Origin: Yarrowia lipolytica | Lineage: Eukaryota; Ascomycota; Dipodascomycetes; Dipodascales | DNA: 64,000 nt | Assembly (NCBI RefSeq): GCF_001761485.1 | Contig: NC_090771.1 | Coordinates: 2,232,001 to 2,296,000 of the forward strand | Reading direction: 5' to 3' | In this document: piece after piece, positions 9,378-19,973 of the stretch | How positions within the stretch are numbered: position 1 is the first letter of the stretch | Layout: each line of letters starts with the position of its first letter | Translations under genes and position numbers: made by a program | Notes under the pieces: generated by a model | Told to the model about the DNA's origin: nothing | The model's database searches: none | What the model saw: only the letters and a program-made list of their open reading frames with translations

Positions 9378-11435
9378 ATGGTGTGGTTATGGACGCTTCC
9401 GTGGACTTTCATTCTGGTTGCGCTGATACCGCTGGCCACAGCTAAATCACCAGATGTGCACCACAGCCTGCAACAGCTCAAAAAACGAGATGACGACTCG
9501 CTTCGAGACGAAAACTGCCAGGCATGGATCGCCCCAGTATGGCCGGGAATGAGCCATATGATGGTGGCAGCAACTCGAGCGGAGCGAGATGTGTCTTACA
9601 ATGTGTCGATCGACCAACTGACGTACAAGGGCGCCGAGCTGACCCCGCTGGTCTTCAACAAGTACGGATACACCCAGGACGGCATTTTCAAATCCATGGA
9701 CCTGCTCAAGTCCGGAATGACGTCTCTGGGACTCGACGTCTATTGGAACAACAAGGAACAGTACTGGCAGCTGTGCCCCGTGATTTTCCCAAGCTCTGCA
9801 GAACCAGGCACTCCTGTTCTGCTACAGAGACGACTCACAACTGATATCGTCACATGCGACCAAAATGCGACGTTGTCGTACTTTCTAGCGGCACTTAGTA
9901 ATCATGTCAACGTCACCGACAACAACCTCGATGTCGACCTCATCTCGCTCAAGCTCAACCTCCGAACGGTCGAAACGCCGATACAAAGTAACTCGAGTTC
10001 TCAACGACAAAAGCGACAATTTAGAGAAACGTCTACAAGCGTAACCCAGCTGGCCAGCAGCGTCCTGTCGAGTTTGTTAAACGCCTCTAAAACGACTAGA
10101 ATGGAGTCGACTGGCTCCTTCTCCAACAGCGACTCGAACTCCTCTTCAAACTCCTCTCGAATGAGTAACTCAACGGAGTCGACCAGAACCACATCTTCCA
10201 CAGAGTCAGCTTCTAGCACCTCAACGACACCTTCAACTTACACCACAGGACCACAGATGCTCGGAAACATTGTGGGATCCTCTTACATCGGTCCTAGACT
10301 CTACACTCCCAAAGATCTTCATCGCGATCGAGAAGCAGAACCTCCCAGAACTTACGACTACCAAGGTCTCAGTAACCGGGGTTTCCCTCTGGCACATTAC
10401 ATTCTGCTAGAGATGAAGGCTCGGGTCATGGTCTCTATATCTCAAAACGATCAGCCGGACGGGTACGGTTGGGGTTCGGCAGATCAAGACGTCATTTTTA
10501 CTAAACAAGCATTGTTGGGCTCCTCGGACCCAGAAAACACAAATGAAAACATTGCGTATGAAAACCTGCAAGAATGCATACGTCTGGACCCACAGTTTCT
10601 GCAGTCTATCAACCTGACGGGTGCTGCTTCGTGGAGAACATACTCGTCGACACAACAAGACCCGATTTCAAACGTCTCATTCCAGGAGTTCATCAATTGC
10701 GGGCTCTCCCCAAGCATTAACAATACCCTAGCTCCAGGAGAAACACTCCAGGGTCTCATGACCGAATCTCTGTGGTCGTGGGCTGAAGATGAACCCAGCA
10801 AATGCCATAATGAGTCGGTAACGAGAACGCAAGACAGAAACACAGGTCTAGTTGCCTGGAACTGCGCCGTACTCATGCCTGACGGATGGCACGTAGCAAA
10901 CTGCTACGACACACACTACCCTCTCTGTCGACAGGGAGAACTGGCATACAACTGGGCTGTGGGCACTCAGAAAGTCAACTACTTTGATACCGCCCAGGAG
11001 AAGAACATCTGTCCACCTGGATATACCTTCTCGCTGCCCAGAACAGCCCTACAAAATATCGCCGCCAAAATTACAGTCAGAGGAGTCTCAGGAAAGACAA
11101 GGGTATACAAAGGTGGAGATACAACAGACCCCGACTCTTATGACACTATTGATTATGGAAACACGGCCTTCCCGGTGTGGATCGATCTGAATTCCATTTC
11201 TCAGGAAGACTGTTGGGTCTCAGGTGGACCTACTGCTAGGTGTCCTTACAGAACAGTCCAAAGCCACTCCGTATCTGTAGCGCTCCTAACAGTGGCTTCT
11301 GCTGTCTGTGCAGGAGTTGCCGCTGCTATAATTCTGCTCCAAATGGACACCCAACCTATCAAGAAGAACTCTGGTCGATGGAGACGACTCATGTCCAACT
11401 TCAAGAAGTCGGAGTACGAGTCTGTCCCAGCATAG
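9378..11435 (+). CDS. MTC6: Maintenance of telomere capping protein 6 homologue
   Basis: 685 residues. It has a signal peptide (hydrophobic 5-22, then a Lys-Arg pair near residue 36), a long luminal/extracellular part with many N-x-S/T sites, a Ser/Thr-rich insert at about 200-290, and one C-terminal membrane helix (about 635-658) followed by a short basic tail. The block WIDLNSISQEDCWVSGGP and the tail WRRLMSNFKKSEYESVP match S. cerevisiae Mtc6 almost residue for residue. The yeast gene was found in a cdc13-1 screen; its molecular job is unclear. This copy is longer than the yeast one (526 aa), mainly by the Ser/Thr insert. Confidence 0.92.
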   Translation: MVWLWTLPWTFILVALIPLATAKSPDVHHSLQQLKKRDDDSLRDENCQAWIAPVWPGMSHMMVAATRAERDVSYNVSIDQLTYKGAELTPLVFNKYGYTQDGIFKSMDLLKSGMTSLGLDVYWNNKEQYWQLCPVIFPSSAEPGTPVLLQRRLTTDIVTCDQNATLSYFLAALSNHVNVTDNNLDVDLISLKLNLRTVETPIQSNSSSQRQKRQFRETSTSVTQLASSVLSSLLNASKTTRMESTGSFSNSDSNSSSNSSRMSNSTESTRTTSSTESASSTSTTPSTYTTGPQMLGNIVGSSYIGPRLYTPKDLHRDREAEPPRTYDYQGLSNRGFPLAHYILLEMKARVMVSISQNDQPDGYGWGSADQDVIFTKQALLGSSDPENTNENIAYENLQECIRLDPQFLQSINLTGAASWRTYSSTQQDPISNVSFQEFINCGLSPSINNTLAPGETLQGLMTESLWSWAEDEPSKCHNESVTRTQDRNTGLVAWNCAVLMPDGWHVANCYDTHYPLCRQGELAYNWAVGTQKVNYFDTAQEKNICPPGYTFSLPRTALQNIAAKITVRGVSGKTRVYKGGDTTDPDSYDTIDYGNTAFPVWIDLNSISQEDCWVSGGPTARCPYRTVQSHSVSVALLTVASAVCAGVAAAIILLQMDTQPIKKNSGRWRRLMSNFKKSEYESVPA

Positions 11436-11554
11436 ACTGAGACTACCCTTATTTATTTATCTTATAGACAATTTACCAAATAAAGATGCACCTTCCTATC
11501 CCTTTTTCTTTTATTCATTTACATAGATGTTTTTTGTGCCGCTTAGCATGCACA

Positions 11555-13270
11555 TTATCGAATGACAGCCTCAGGTCTCTCGATTCCCTCTATCAGCTCA
11601 ATCAAGTCACTTCCAAAGATACCACTCTTGGGGAACATGGGAACAGCTCCTGCTACAACAGGCCAGACCTCATAGAAACGAACAGTCTCGTCGTTGGAGG
11701 TAACAGCAACCTGTCCATCATTGGCAGATTGCGACGCCGACAAAAACCGCAGACCCGCTTTTGAGGTGACTTGTACACGAAGTTCAAGCTCAGGAAAGGT
11801 GAAGACTGAAATCAGTGAGCCCCTACCTGGATCTGAAAAGCCAAAGGTGGCAACAAACTGTCGATTGAACCTCGACCAAAATATGGACGTGACCTGGGCA
11901 TGCACTGGAATTTTCTTGATCAGGGTACCTGTGCCAGTATGCCAGAAACGTATGGTTCTGTCATGGGAGCCCCCGCCTGTTGCCAACAAGGACGGGCTCC
12001 ATGGACAATACGCCATAGCTTTGACAGCTGCATTGTGAACAAGCGTGTGCTTAAGGGTCAGCTCAATGTCTTGTGTCCAGTTGTAGTCCTGCAAGCAAGA
12101 AATATCCCAGATAGAGCAGGAGTTGTCGTTGCAGCCTATGGCAATCTCAGAGCCGTCTTTGGGAGACGCCATTCCACATATTTGCTGAAAGTGGCCTCCT
12201 AGCTCTGCCAAACCGTGAATTTCATGGTCATTATCATAGACGGTTTTGATCCCGAGAACACCAGTATATCCTGACTCATCTCCAATGATGAGCAGGTCAT
12301 TACGATTGGGAACCCATAAGGCACTGCAAACACCACACTCTAGACTGTTTCCACGCCTAGTTGAGCGATGATCATACTTGGCCAGGATAATATCTTTAGG
12401 GGCATCAGCGATATATATCATGCCATTCCTGCATCCAATCATCAAAAGATCGTTGACAGTGTTGAAAGTAACACACATTATGGCCGATCGGTTACCACTG
12501 ATTTGGAGCAGAGAAGCACCCTCTTGTTCATGCCACAAGTACACTTCGTTTCCAAGCCCAACAGCAACCTTTCCACACTGATGAGACCAAGAAATGAGAT
12601 TAGCGTAGTAGTCATTGCGGAGTAACGGAGCATCCAGAAGTCTATAGGGCAGGTTGCGGCATATGTCCACTTTCTTAGAATCATCTGGAACCTCACTGAT
12701 CGTCAAGGACGCCATCACCATAGGGTAATCTGTTCCAGCTACGCCCATACCTGATCCCATGGTGTAAACCTGCCTGCGCTCGGAGTTGGCTCGTGGTGGC
12801 GATGTACGAGAAGATTGGAGTCTGTTAAAAGTCATTGTTGAAGAAGATGTCGAAGGTGAGTTGGTGCTGCCCTCTGTGGCTTCGCCAGAGTTGGGCAGTG
12901 GTAACGAGAAGATGGACGTATTGCCTGGAGAGACAACACTGTGGGTGCTATGGAACGTTGCCGGCGATTCCCACGTCAGTACACGATCGGATGAAGATTG
13001 GCCTAAAGCCGCGGCAAGATAGAATTGGTTCTCATTAGTTATGCCTCCAGTTGTAGGGGAGGTAGGTGCTTGGCCCGAGGTGATGTCTCCACCCCCTTCG
13101 GAAGATGATGCTGATGAGACCTCGTTCAAGTACTGATCTATCAAAAGGGTATCGATAAAAGGCCGTGGTTCGCTGAAAGATGTTAGCTGGCGGTCTCTGC
13201 GAATAGTTATTGAAGGAGAACGATTGTACTGAGAAGGAAGGACCGTGGGTATGAATCTATCTGCCCTCAT
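11555..13270 (-). CDS. AMA1: Meiotic APC/C activator, Cdc20/Cdh1 family
   Basis: 571 residues. A C-box (DRFIP) sits right at the N-terminus, followed by a long Ser/Thr-rich disordered region to about 190. A seven-bladed WD propeller then opens with the family phrase LPYRLLDAPLLRNDYYANLI. The last two residues are Ile-Arg, the IR tail that docks on APC/C TPR subunits. S. cerevisiae Ama1 (593 aa) and S. pombe Mfr1 drive APC/C activity during meiosis and spore formation. Cdc20 and Cdh1 carry more canonical propeller motifs, so Ama1 is the best fit. It is convergent with MTC6 (about 120 bp between stops). Confidence 0.8.
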   Translation of the reverse strand: MRADRFIPTVLPSQYNRSPSITIRRDRQLTSFSEPRPFIDTLLIDQYLNEVSSASSSEGGGDITSGQAPTSPTTGGITNENQFYLAAALGQSSSDRVLTWESPATFHSTHSVVSPGNTSIFSLPLPNSGEATEGSTNSPSTSSSTMTFNRLQSSRTSPPRANSERRQVYTMGSGMGVAGTDYPMVMASLTISEVPDDSKKVDICRNLPYRLLDAPLLRNDYYANLISWSHQCGKVAVGLGNEVYLWHEQEGASLLQISGNRSAIMCVTFNTVNDLLMIGCRNGMIYIADAPKDIILAKYDHRSTRRGNSLECGVCSALWVPNRNDLLIIGDESGYTGVLGIKTVYDNDHEIHGLAELGGHFQQICGMASPKDGSEIAIGCNDNSCSIWDISCLQDYNWTQDIELTLKHTLVHNAAVKAMAYCPWSPSLLATGGGSHDRTIRFWHTGTGTLIKKIPVHAQVTSIFWSRFNRQFVATFGFSDPGRGSLISVFTFPELELRVQVTSKAGLRFLSASQSANDGQVAVTSNDETVRFYEVWPVVAGAVPMFPKSGIFGSDLIELIEGIERPEAVIR

Positions 13271-13945
13271 TGACGAGAGTAGGGGGGTATCAAAGCAACG
13301 GGCTATCTGTTTGAGCAGGGGAAAGGGATATTGTAGCTAGCTCGGAATCGTCTTGTGTATGTTTTGTGTCGTGTAGCAGTTAGAGTGCGTTACAAATTGG
13401 GTGGACACGTATAGTACGAGTAGAGTAGACCACAGGTGAAAGATATGCACTGCGTGTGTCATACCACGGATAACGCTACACAGAAAATGTCCCTTGTAAG
13501 TCTAAAAAATACGTTGTATTTTATCATATTACACGTAAGATAGATACAATACAGTGCATAAGTATATACAGTATTTTAACACATTCTAACCTTGCCTCGG
13601 GCACGAAGTGGCTGGTGGGACGCACGTTGTAGCACATTCGGGATCCCCATACCTTATATTGTTAAATAGAAACTAATTTCTTGGAACTTGTGTATTGAGG
13701 ACTGAAAAAAACACTGCATTTGCTGTCGTTGGGTAGTCCATGCTTGCCCTGAATGTATCTCAGCGAGCCTGCATTATCTATGCTATCCATGAACGGCTGC
13801 TATTGCTGCAGTTCAATCAGCACATCAATTCAGGGGTCTAAGGAGGGAAAAATAACACTACTGTCTATTTATATATTTCATCCTAATTACCTCGATAATA
13901 CCTCTACGTTTTGATGCTGAATTTGTAGCTTATCAAGGGCTCTCC
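13271..13945. other. Intergenic, AT-rich
   Basis: AMA1 upstream region. No coding frame or RNA gene recognised. Confidence 0.6.
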
Positions 13946-14038
13946 TTTTTTTTTTTTTTTTTTTTTTCTGCATATACATTCATTTAATTATAACTTTGCT
14001 GTGAAAGAATAACCTTTGAAATGAATGTACGCTTACAC
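13946..14038 (-). mobile_element. A-tailed LINE-like 3-prime remnant, second copy
   Basis: A run of 22 T on the plus strand (13946-13967) is the A tail of a minus-strand copy. The adjoining 71 bp are identical to 6453-6523, and the match stops at the same base at its 5-prime end. I could not find a target-site duplication. Perfect identity suggests recent spread. Whether the element extends further left into the possible coding remnant at 14067-14650 is unclear. Confidence 0.55.
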
Positions 14039-14066
14039 GAATATTACTAATTAAACACGTTTAGTG

Positions 14067-14650
14067 TCATGGTCCAACTTGGCACGTACCTATTTCCAGT
14101 AAAAAAATCATAAAAAAACCTGGTTCAGTCCGTGTTGTATGTCGGTCCACATAGCTTCGCGTGTTTGTTCGTTCATCGGGAAAACGCCACTCCAGTCTCC
14201 AGTTCTCTAATCTCAATCCTTCCATTGCCCTCTTCGTTTGCATTGCCTTTGAAAACGTCTCCTTGTGGTTCTTCTTCGTCATTGGTTTGGTTCTGCGTCC
14301 CCTGTGGTGACTACGCGCCCTGCTACGCTGTTCTCTCGGTGGCCTCGGCCGCCTTTTACGCTTGCTACCGTCTCTACTCTCGCTCATCGTGAAGTGCTGG
14401 CGGTTGTCCATCGTAGAAACACATCTGGGCTTCCTTCAGGAATTGAAGCAAACCCTGTTGGACATGTCCCAGGGTGGCGTCGTCCCCTGAGTACCGGAGG
14501 GATCTCTCCATCTTCCAGATCCCATAAGCCAATTCCCGCAGATATTTGCGTGTCTTGACTTGTTGATGTTTCCGGGGGGCGTCACTGTTCACATGCCCTG
14601 GGAAAGAGGGGAGTACTCCACATTTCGACTCGGTAAAGATCCTTCGTCAA
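14067..14650 (-). pseudogene. Possible decayed or unrecognised coding region
   Basis: Two overlapping minus-strand open stretches lie end to end. The upstream one (about 14374-14646) has no ATG start and contains YLRELAYGIWKMERSLRY and GLLQFLKEAQMCFYDGQ, which look protein-like. The downstream one (14067-14411) is very basic (KRKRRPRPPREQRSRARS). They could be a broken host gene, part of a retroelement whose A tail lies at 13946, or chance. I recognise no family and no intron signals that would join them. Confidence 0.25.
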
Positions 14651-15896
14651 TCGGGTTTTTTCAAGTATAGTAACTCTAAAAAGAAATATGCAGGTACAGG
14701 TAAACTAAAAAAAAAGTCAATAGTATGAGTTCAGAAAGCGATCCAGAGAGCACGTTTAGAGTCTGGAAACTCCTGTAATGTAAACAAATCCCCGGGCAGT
14801 GACTATTTGGTGGAGCGATTACCCAATGATAAGAGGATATCGTTTTATTAAGCAACCTAACTCACTGACTCTACTCCGGTGATTCGCTTCAAATGGTAGC
14901 GAGCGAGCCTGTCTAGGTCACTTGTCCAGTTTGTTATTTTGGAGAGACTCCAAAGATACAACAGAACGATCCTTCGACAAAGGTCTAGTTAGATACTTCG
15001 ACCCCGAACCACAAACTACAGGTAGCACTTCTGTTGCCTGTCACACCTCACCTCCGCGAGATACACGATTACGAACAGTAGATATATTCTTACGACTCGT
15101 TGAGACTTTGCAATTGAGGATTTTGAAACATGAAATTTTTGGAAGCCGTTATACTTGTGACAGTGGTTGGGTCTCAGGACCTGTTTACTGCACTTAGGGA
15201 GGGGCCCGTCCAAATTGCGATGCGGCATGGGCAGCATTGTCGTACCAACGATGCTGAAGGTATAATGGAGAAGTCTGCGCCGAGATGCCCGTTGGGGGGC
15301 AGCCATTGAATCGAGGGAGATTGGTTCAACGCGGGATTCTCCGCAAAATTTCGTGTGTGCACCGGGAGATACCAATCTCATGCGTGAGTTGGGCTTGATC
15401 GAACTTCTCAGGACAATTCACGCGTTCGAGCGTCAGTTTGTTATCTGGCTGAGCTCCGAGGCTGATGCCGGCCCGTTCATACCGCCTTGATACCAAGAAA
15501 TGCGGATTCGTCTCATAAATAGTGACTTCAAAATCGGTACAACAAGATCAAGGCGATCGGTTCAGTAGTTTAATCGACACTCCTGTGACTTCATCCCATC
15601 CAAGCCCACGTCCGCCGTCAGACTACGTATTGCCAGTAGTTTGTACAAGTAGCTACTTGTAAACCCTCATATGCACAGTCTAAACTGTGACTGATTGTAA
15701 TTATTATGTAATTATAGAAATGAAACATAAAATACAATAAATCACGATGCGAGACATCCTCGCTTGACATTTCTCCGCTCCTACGCTCTGCTGCGTTCAT
15801 TACTCGTAAATTAACATCTCATTAGTTTTATGACCGAAGCCCATTAGCATGCAATAAATATTTTAGGCCTTTGTAAGAGTGGGACAGTACCCTAGC
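14651..15896. other. Intergenic, no gene called
   Basis: A 74-codon plus-strand frame without an ATG start (15266-15489) has protein-like composition but no recognised domain. No TIRs, tRNA or intron signals seen. Confidence 0.5.
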
Positions 15897-17954
15897 TTAC
15901 ATGGAGTACTCGTCCTTGACACACAAGAAACTGTTATCAGCGGCCCACTTGCTGGTTTCTCTGACCAGCTGAACAGAGCCAGAAGCAAGCACCCAGCAGC
16001 CGGTCTTATCGACCAGACCGGGAACCTGCATACAACAAGTACCACCTGTAGTGTGAGTCGAGTTTCGAGAGCCACAAGGAGGCTCCAGTACTCCAGACAA
16101 CCACTTCGCTAGATCTAGGTTCAGAGCGAGCTTTGATGAGATCATAGTGAATTGAGCCAGCGGCGAGTCGTACTCAGTGGGGATCCACGACTTCCGAAGC
16201 AGAGTGGAGGTCATCTTTCGAGGACGACGCAGGAGAGGAACGGCCTTAACTGGCTGGATGGCATTGTAGTCGATCGTACCGTTAGAAGATACTGGTATCT
16301 CTCCCAGTGCCTGTTGCTGGGCGTGAGACTGAGCCTGAGACTGTTGCTCCTGGTGCTTAGCCTCACGTTTCTGAGCCTCCAGAAGAGGCACTCGTTCTGG
16401 GTTGCCCTGACAAGGAGTGCAGCAGCCATGCCCACAGGCCTCAATGTTGATATCGATATCATCTGCGGCGGCAGCCTCATCCTTGTTTCCAAGAGAAGAT
16501 CGATAGTCGTTCATAATTCCAGCCTTTGTGGGGGAGAGAGAAGTGATGGGACGAGACACGTAGACTTCAATCTCCACGTTGACAGAGGTATCGCATCGGA
16601 TTCCAAGCAGAGGCAAGATGGCCACATCTCGAACTTCTCGAATAGCCCACACTAGTTTGCAAGGGATGCCTCTATCTGCACAGTGTCTCAGAACAGGGGC
16701 AGCAAAAGAGATACCGGTACCACCACAGACCAAGAGAACTCGCTTGGCGGCCCCGGGGATGAAGAACGTCGAAGGAACCGAGCAGAAGGGACCTGTCAGA
16801 GACATGTTCCGGTTTGCATGGAGTGTGGTGTCAGGGAAGAAGTTGCTCTTTCGCACAACCAGCTGCAAATGGTCGTCTTCAGGCCGGGAGGCAACGGTGT
16901 AGGGATGAGAGGACTTCATCCAAGTGGCGGGCTGCCACAGTGGCGAGCTGAGACGAATGTGTGAAGCAGGGGTGAAGACCGGCTTGGCATCGAAGTCATG
17001 ATCCTCTACATCTCGATCGAAGCTGGGAAGACCCCCGTACTCCGAAGGCTTGTATCCTCGCTTGTATACGTTAGGGTAGGTTACAAGGAAGAGGGTAGGA
17101 GACACGGGGAAGATACTCAGAGGCTTGACGTGAGTGGTGGTCCAGATTCGGTAAAGAATCTGTCCGATGAGGATTGCCAGGGAGCAGTAAAAGTATCCAT
17201 TGGCAGGGGGACGGGCGTGGCCCCAGATGAGGAACACACAGGCCCAGGTTGCAGGGTAGTGGATTCCGTAAAAGATGGGGTACATCTTTCGTCTGATGGG
17301 AGCAATGGAGGTAGCTGCGATCAGCAAGAAAAGAGCGGTAGCAATGATACCGTAGATGTTTTCGATCTCGGCCATCTTCTTACCCAGTACGCCTGTAGAG
17401 TAATAGATGTATGCGTAGAAGATGGAGTGCAGGACCGTGGTGAGCACTACGATTCGTGACAGCCACTTGTGGACTGGCAACAATGCGAGGTAGAAGGTTC
17501 TAGGAAGTGGCGAGGGTCTGAGAGCCAGAAAAAGCATGGCTGGATAGAGAGCAGCAGACACTCGGCCGAGTCGTTTGGTAAGGAAGATGAAGTCTTGGTA
17601 TGTCTGGACTAGAGAGCAGACTGTGACAATGGTCAGCAACAGAGGGATCATGAGTCTGAGTCGCAGGCCCTGTCGGAAGAACTGCACGCGAGTTCCTGGT
17701 GGTCGGGCGTACTTTCTGAGTCGTCGGATAACTATGGCGTCGACGGCGACGTTTGTGAGGGCGTAAGCCCCAAGAATGAAGATGGCCGTGACCGCCAGTG
17801 AGTAGAGTCCCCATTGGCGAGTGACGAGCTTTCGAAAGGCCTTTTTGGCAGGTGCAGGCTTGTTGTCCATGTGCCAGTTGAAGCCCAGCCCGAGGTGGTC
17901 CATCAGGGACTTGGACCACGTTTCGCACTCCAGCGTCATATCGGTGTGGTTCAT
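15897..17954 (-). CDS. AIM14: AIM14/YNO1-like ferric reductase / NADPH oxidase
   Basis: 685 residues from the first ATG; the open frame continues upstream only to a TTG. Membrane helices fill about 35-300. Two His pairs with 13-residue spacing (HKWLSRIVVLTTVLH and HYPATWACVFLIWGH) fit the two b-type hemes. HPYTVAS (FAD) and LLVCGGTGISFAAPVL (NADPH) follow. KRLGRVSAALYPAMLFLALRP closely matches S. cerevisiae Aim14/Yno1, an ER NADPH oxidase that makes superoxide. A long Gln/Ala-rich and Cys-containing insert (CGHGCCTPCQ) separates the NADPH lobes. Near the C-terminus the usual Cys-Gly-Pro appears as SGS, and the last residue is Met. Yeast Aim14 is 570 aa. Confidence 0.85.
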   Translation of the reverse strand: MNHTDMTLECETWSKSLMDHLGLGFNWHMDNKPAPAKKAFRKLVTRQWGLYSLAVTAIFILGAYALTNVAVDAIVIRRLRKYARPPGTRVQFFRQGLRLRLMIPLLLTIVTVCSLVQTYQDFIFLTKRLGRVSAALYPAMLFLALRPSPLPRTFYLALLPVHKWLSRIVVLTTVLHSIFYAYIYYSTGVLGKKMAEIENIYGIIATALFLLIAATSIAPIRRKMYPIFYGIHYPATWACVFLIWGHARPPANGYFYCSLAILIGQILYRIWTTTHVKPLSIFPVSPTLFLVTYPNVYKRGYKPSEYGGLPSFDRDVEDHDFDAKPVFTPASHIRLSSPLWQPATWMKSSHPYTVASRPEDDHLQLVVRKSNFFPDTTLHANRNMSLTGPFCSVPSTFFIPGAAKRVLLVCGGTGISFAAPVLRHCADRGIPCKLVWAIREVRDVAILPLLGIRCDTSVNVEIEVYVSRPITSLSPTKAGIMNDYRSSLGNKDEAAAADDIDINIEACGHGCCTPCQGNPERVPLLEAQKREAKHQEQQSQAQSHAQQQALGEIPVSSNGTIDYNAIQPVKAVPLLRRPRKMTSTLLRKSWIPTEYDSPLAQFTMISSKLALNLDLAKWLSGVLEPPCGSRNSTHTTGGTCCMQVPGLVDKTGCWVLASGSVQLVRETSKWAADNSFLCVKDEYSM

Positions 17955-19748
17955 GGGTCGTCGGAAGTGTGCAGCGTTTGCAGCTTGGTTTTTCAATTTG
18001 CAGCAGTATTCGCGAGTTTATTTGGTTTCGGATTCCGATTATGCAGAGTTGTGTCCGTTTGGAGAGGTGAGTATGTCGGTGGAGAAGATTGTGAGAGACA
18101 CGAGCTGAGTCTCTGTCAAATGCGTGTATCGTGACCGATTTAGAAGCTGACTATTAATTTCCCCAAGCGCTAAATTTTTCACACAAGGAGTTATCAAGGG
18201 TCAACTTAAGTTCTGGTGGTGGAAACAAGAGGAATGCAGATTTCTATACCCAAAGCCCCCGAAGGGGTCCTGCGGATCAAGCTATATATATGAAAAAGAG
18301 CGCGCCGCCAAAAGACAGCAACCTCTGCGTGCAGCACATGGGAACGGCACCAGCGGGTCTTTAAGGTTTCCTTCCACTGCGATCTTTTAGATAGCTATAC
18401 CCACTGAGTTAATGGTGCTTGCCACAGGTGGTGTAGCCAAGAGAAAAACAACTGGCTGTCGAGTATTGGTGTTTTTGCCACTGGGTCGAGTTATGGAGCA
18501 AGTCCTTTATGGAATCAAACCTCTACAAGTAGTAGTACTGTATACCCTCGAATAATTCCATCACAATCATCTGTCATTACTTACATGCCAAAACCCAAAC
18601 AGCGCCACATGTTACCAACTCACTGAGTGACGAATCGGTGGATAGACAGCCAACGGCACTAAGCCGGCTGTGTGATACGTTCGCGGGAGGTTAAAGTGGG
18701 ACTTAGTCTGTAACACTGCGTGGGCCACAAAGTGTGGAAAGTTGGTCCTCAGCCGATCTGATAAGTAGTGTTTGTATAAGTCTATTATTAAAGTTCCGGC
18801 AGAGCCATCTGATAAAAAATTTGCGACCCGAAAGTATAGTCGGAGACTCCCCCTTTGTTGGGGCAAATAGGACCCTAACGTCTTTTGACAGCTGGACCCA
18901 TAACCGGTTCTCACTGTGCATTGGTAGTGTCGTAGCAGTGTTACTTCTTTCACCCTGAAGACGAATAAATTCACAATCTGTACCACCAGACTCAAGCCTA
19001 TGCTCAGGCGCCGATCAACGTCCTTGTCTGATGTCCTTGTTCCAGTACGTGGGGTGTCAAATCCAAACTGCGGAGCGGAAGCAGACTACGTTGTAGGATG
19101 CAATCCGCCAGTACAAGCGGCTCTTTCACCCGTGGACCTAGACCATGAGTTTCGGCGTCGGCAGTGGAAGGGCCATGGCGCCATCTGATAATAGTGCAAT
19201 GCCATCTGAGGGGTAAGCTAGAACTAGTATCAGCCGATGGTAGCCGATGGCCGTTAATAAGTGTTCATCTGTTTCCCTCGTACTTGTACTTGCCTGTTCA
19301 ATGTCACTTCTCTCAGTTTGCTCCACATGTCCACCACGTGCACAGGGCATGTGAGTCTCCTCAAACTATAGCTGGGAAATAATTAACCCCTGGCTGGAAT
19401 GAGTGTATATCTGATATAAGCTATTTATTAAGGAGGTCAAGGGATTGGGCTATAGCAATTGATAATCAAGACACTAGTAATCTCCCATTGTAGCCATCAT
19501 TCTGTCGAATTTTGGTGTTTTCTGACGTCCATCTTTCATTACGGCCCGTCTCTCTTTCTTCCCTCACTATACGAGGGAACAATTATGCAGTTTAACTCCT
19601 CCTGTCACATAAGGTTTTTATGGGAATCATCTTTTTTCTTCTCTCTGACTTTTCAATTCGACCTCCAATTTAACTCTACGCACGTTAGTCATCAACTTGT
19701 GTGCACAAAGTTCGGCACAGCACGCGCTCCAGAACAACACGCGTCAAC
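17955..19748. other. Intergenic, no gene seen
   Basis: AIM14 upstream region and DAD3 upstream region. A GTGAGT after a short ATG frame at 18066 has no CTAAC-N-CAG acceptor before DAD3. Other frames lack ATG starts or domains. Confidence 0.55.
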
Positions 19749-19973
19749 ATGCCGGAATTATCGCCAACTGAAGAAGCCATTTTGGCGGAATACGAGCGGC
19801 TGGACCTCAATCTGCGTTCGCTGACAGATGAGATTCGCGTGCTCACAGAGGGACCATCTCAGGTGCTGTCGGAACAGCTGTCGGAGCTGCAGTCCAAGGT
19901 CTATGTGATCAGAACACTGATTAAGTCGTCTGTCTACAACTATGCAAAGATGAAGGGCCAGGAAATGGAGTGA
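19749..19973 (+). CDS. DAD3: DASH complex subunit Dad3
   Basis: 74 residues, all helical. The N-terminus LSPTEEAILAEYERLDLNL and the C-terminal block VIRTLIKSSVYNYAKMKGQE line up with yeast Dad3 (LSPLQQEVLDKYKQLSLDL and VGTLLKGSVYSLILQRKQE, from memory). Dad3 is part of the ten-subunit DASH/Dam1 ring that couples kinetochores to microtubules. Yeast Dad3 is 94 aa; this one lacks the Gln-rich loop. The start is the ATG at 19749; an upstream in-frame GTG is not used. Confidence 0.8.
   Translation: MPELSPTEEAILAEYERLDLNLRSLTDEIRVLTEGPSQVLSEQLSELQSKVYVIRTLIKSSVYNYAKMKGQEME

Noticed and set aside
15266-15489. A 74-codon plus-strand open stretch with protein-like composition
   Set aside because: No ATG start, no splice signals and no recognised domain.
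18029-18075. Possible small first exon ending at GTGAGT (18066)
   Set aside because: No CTAAC-N-CAG acceptor follows before DAD3, so there is nothing to join it to.
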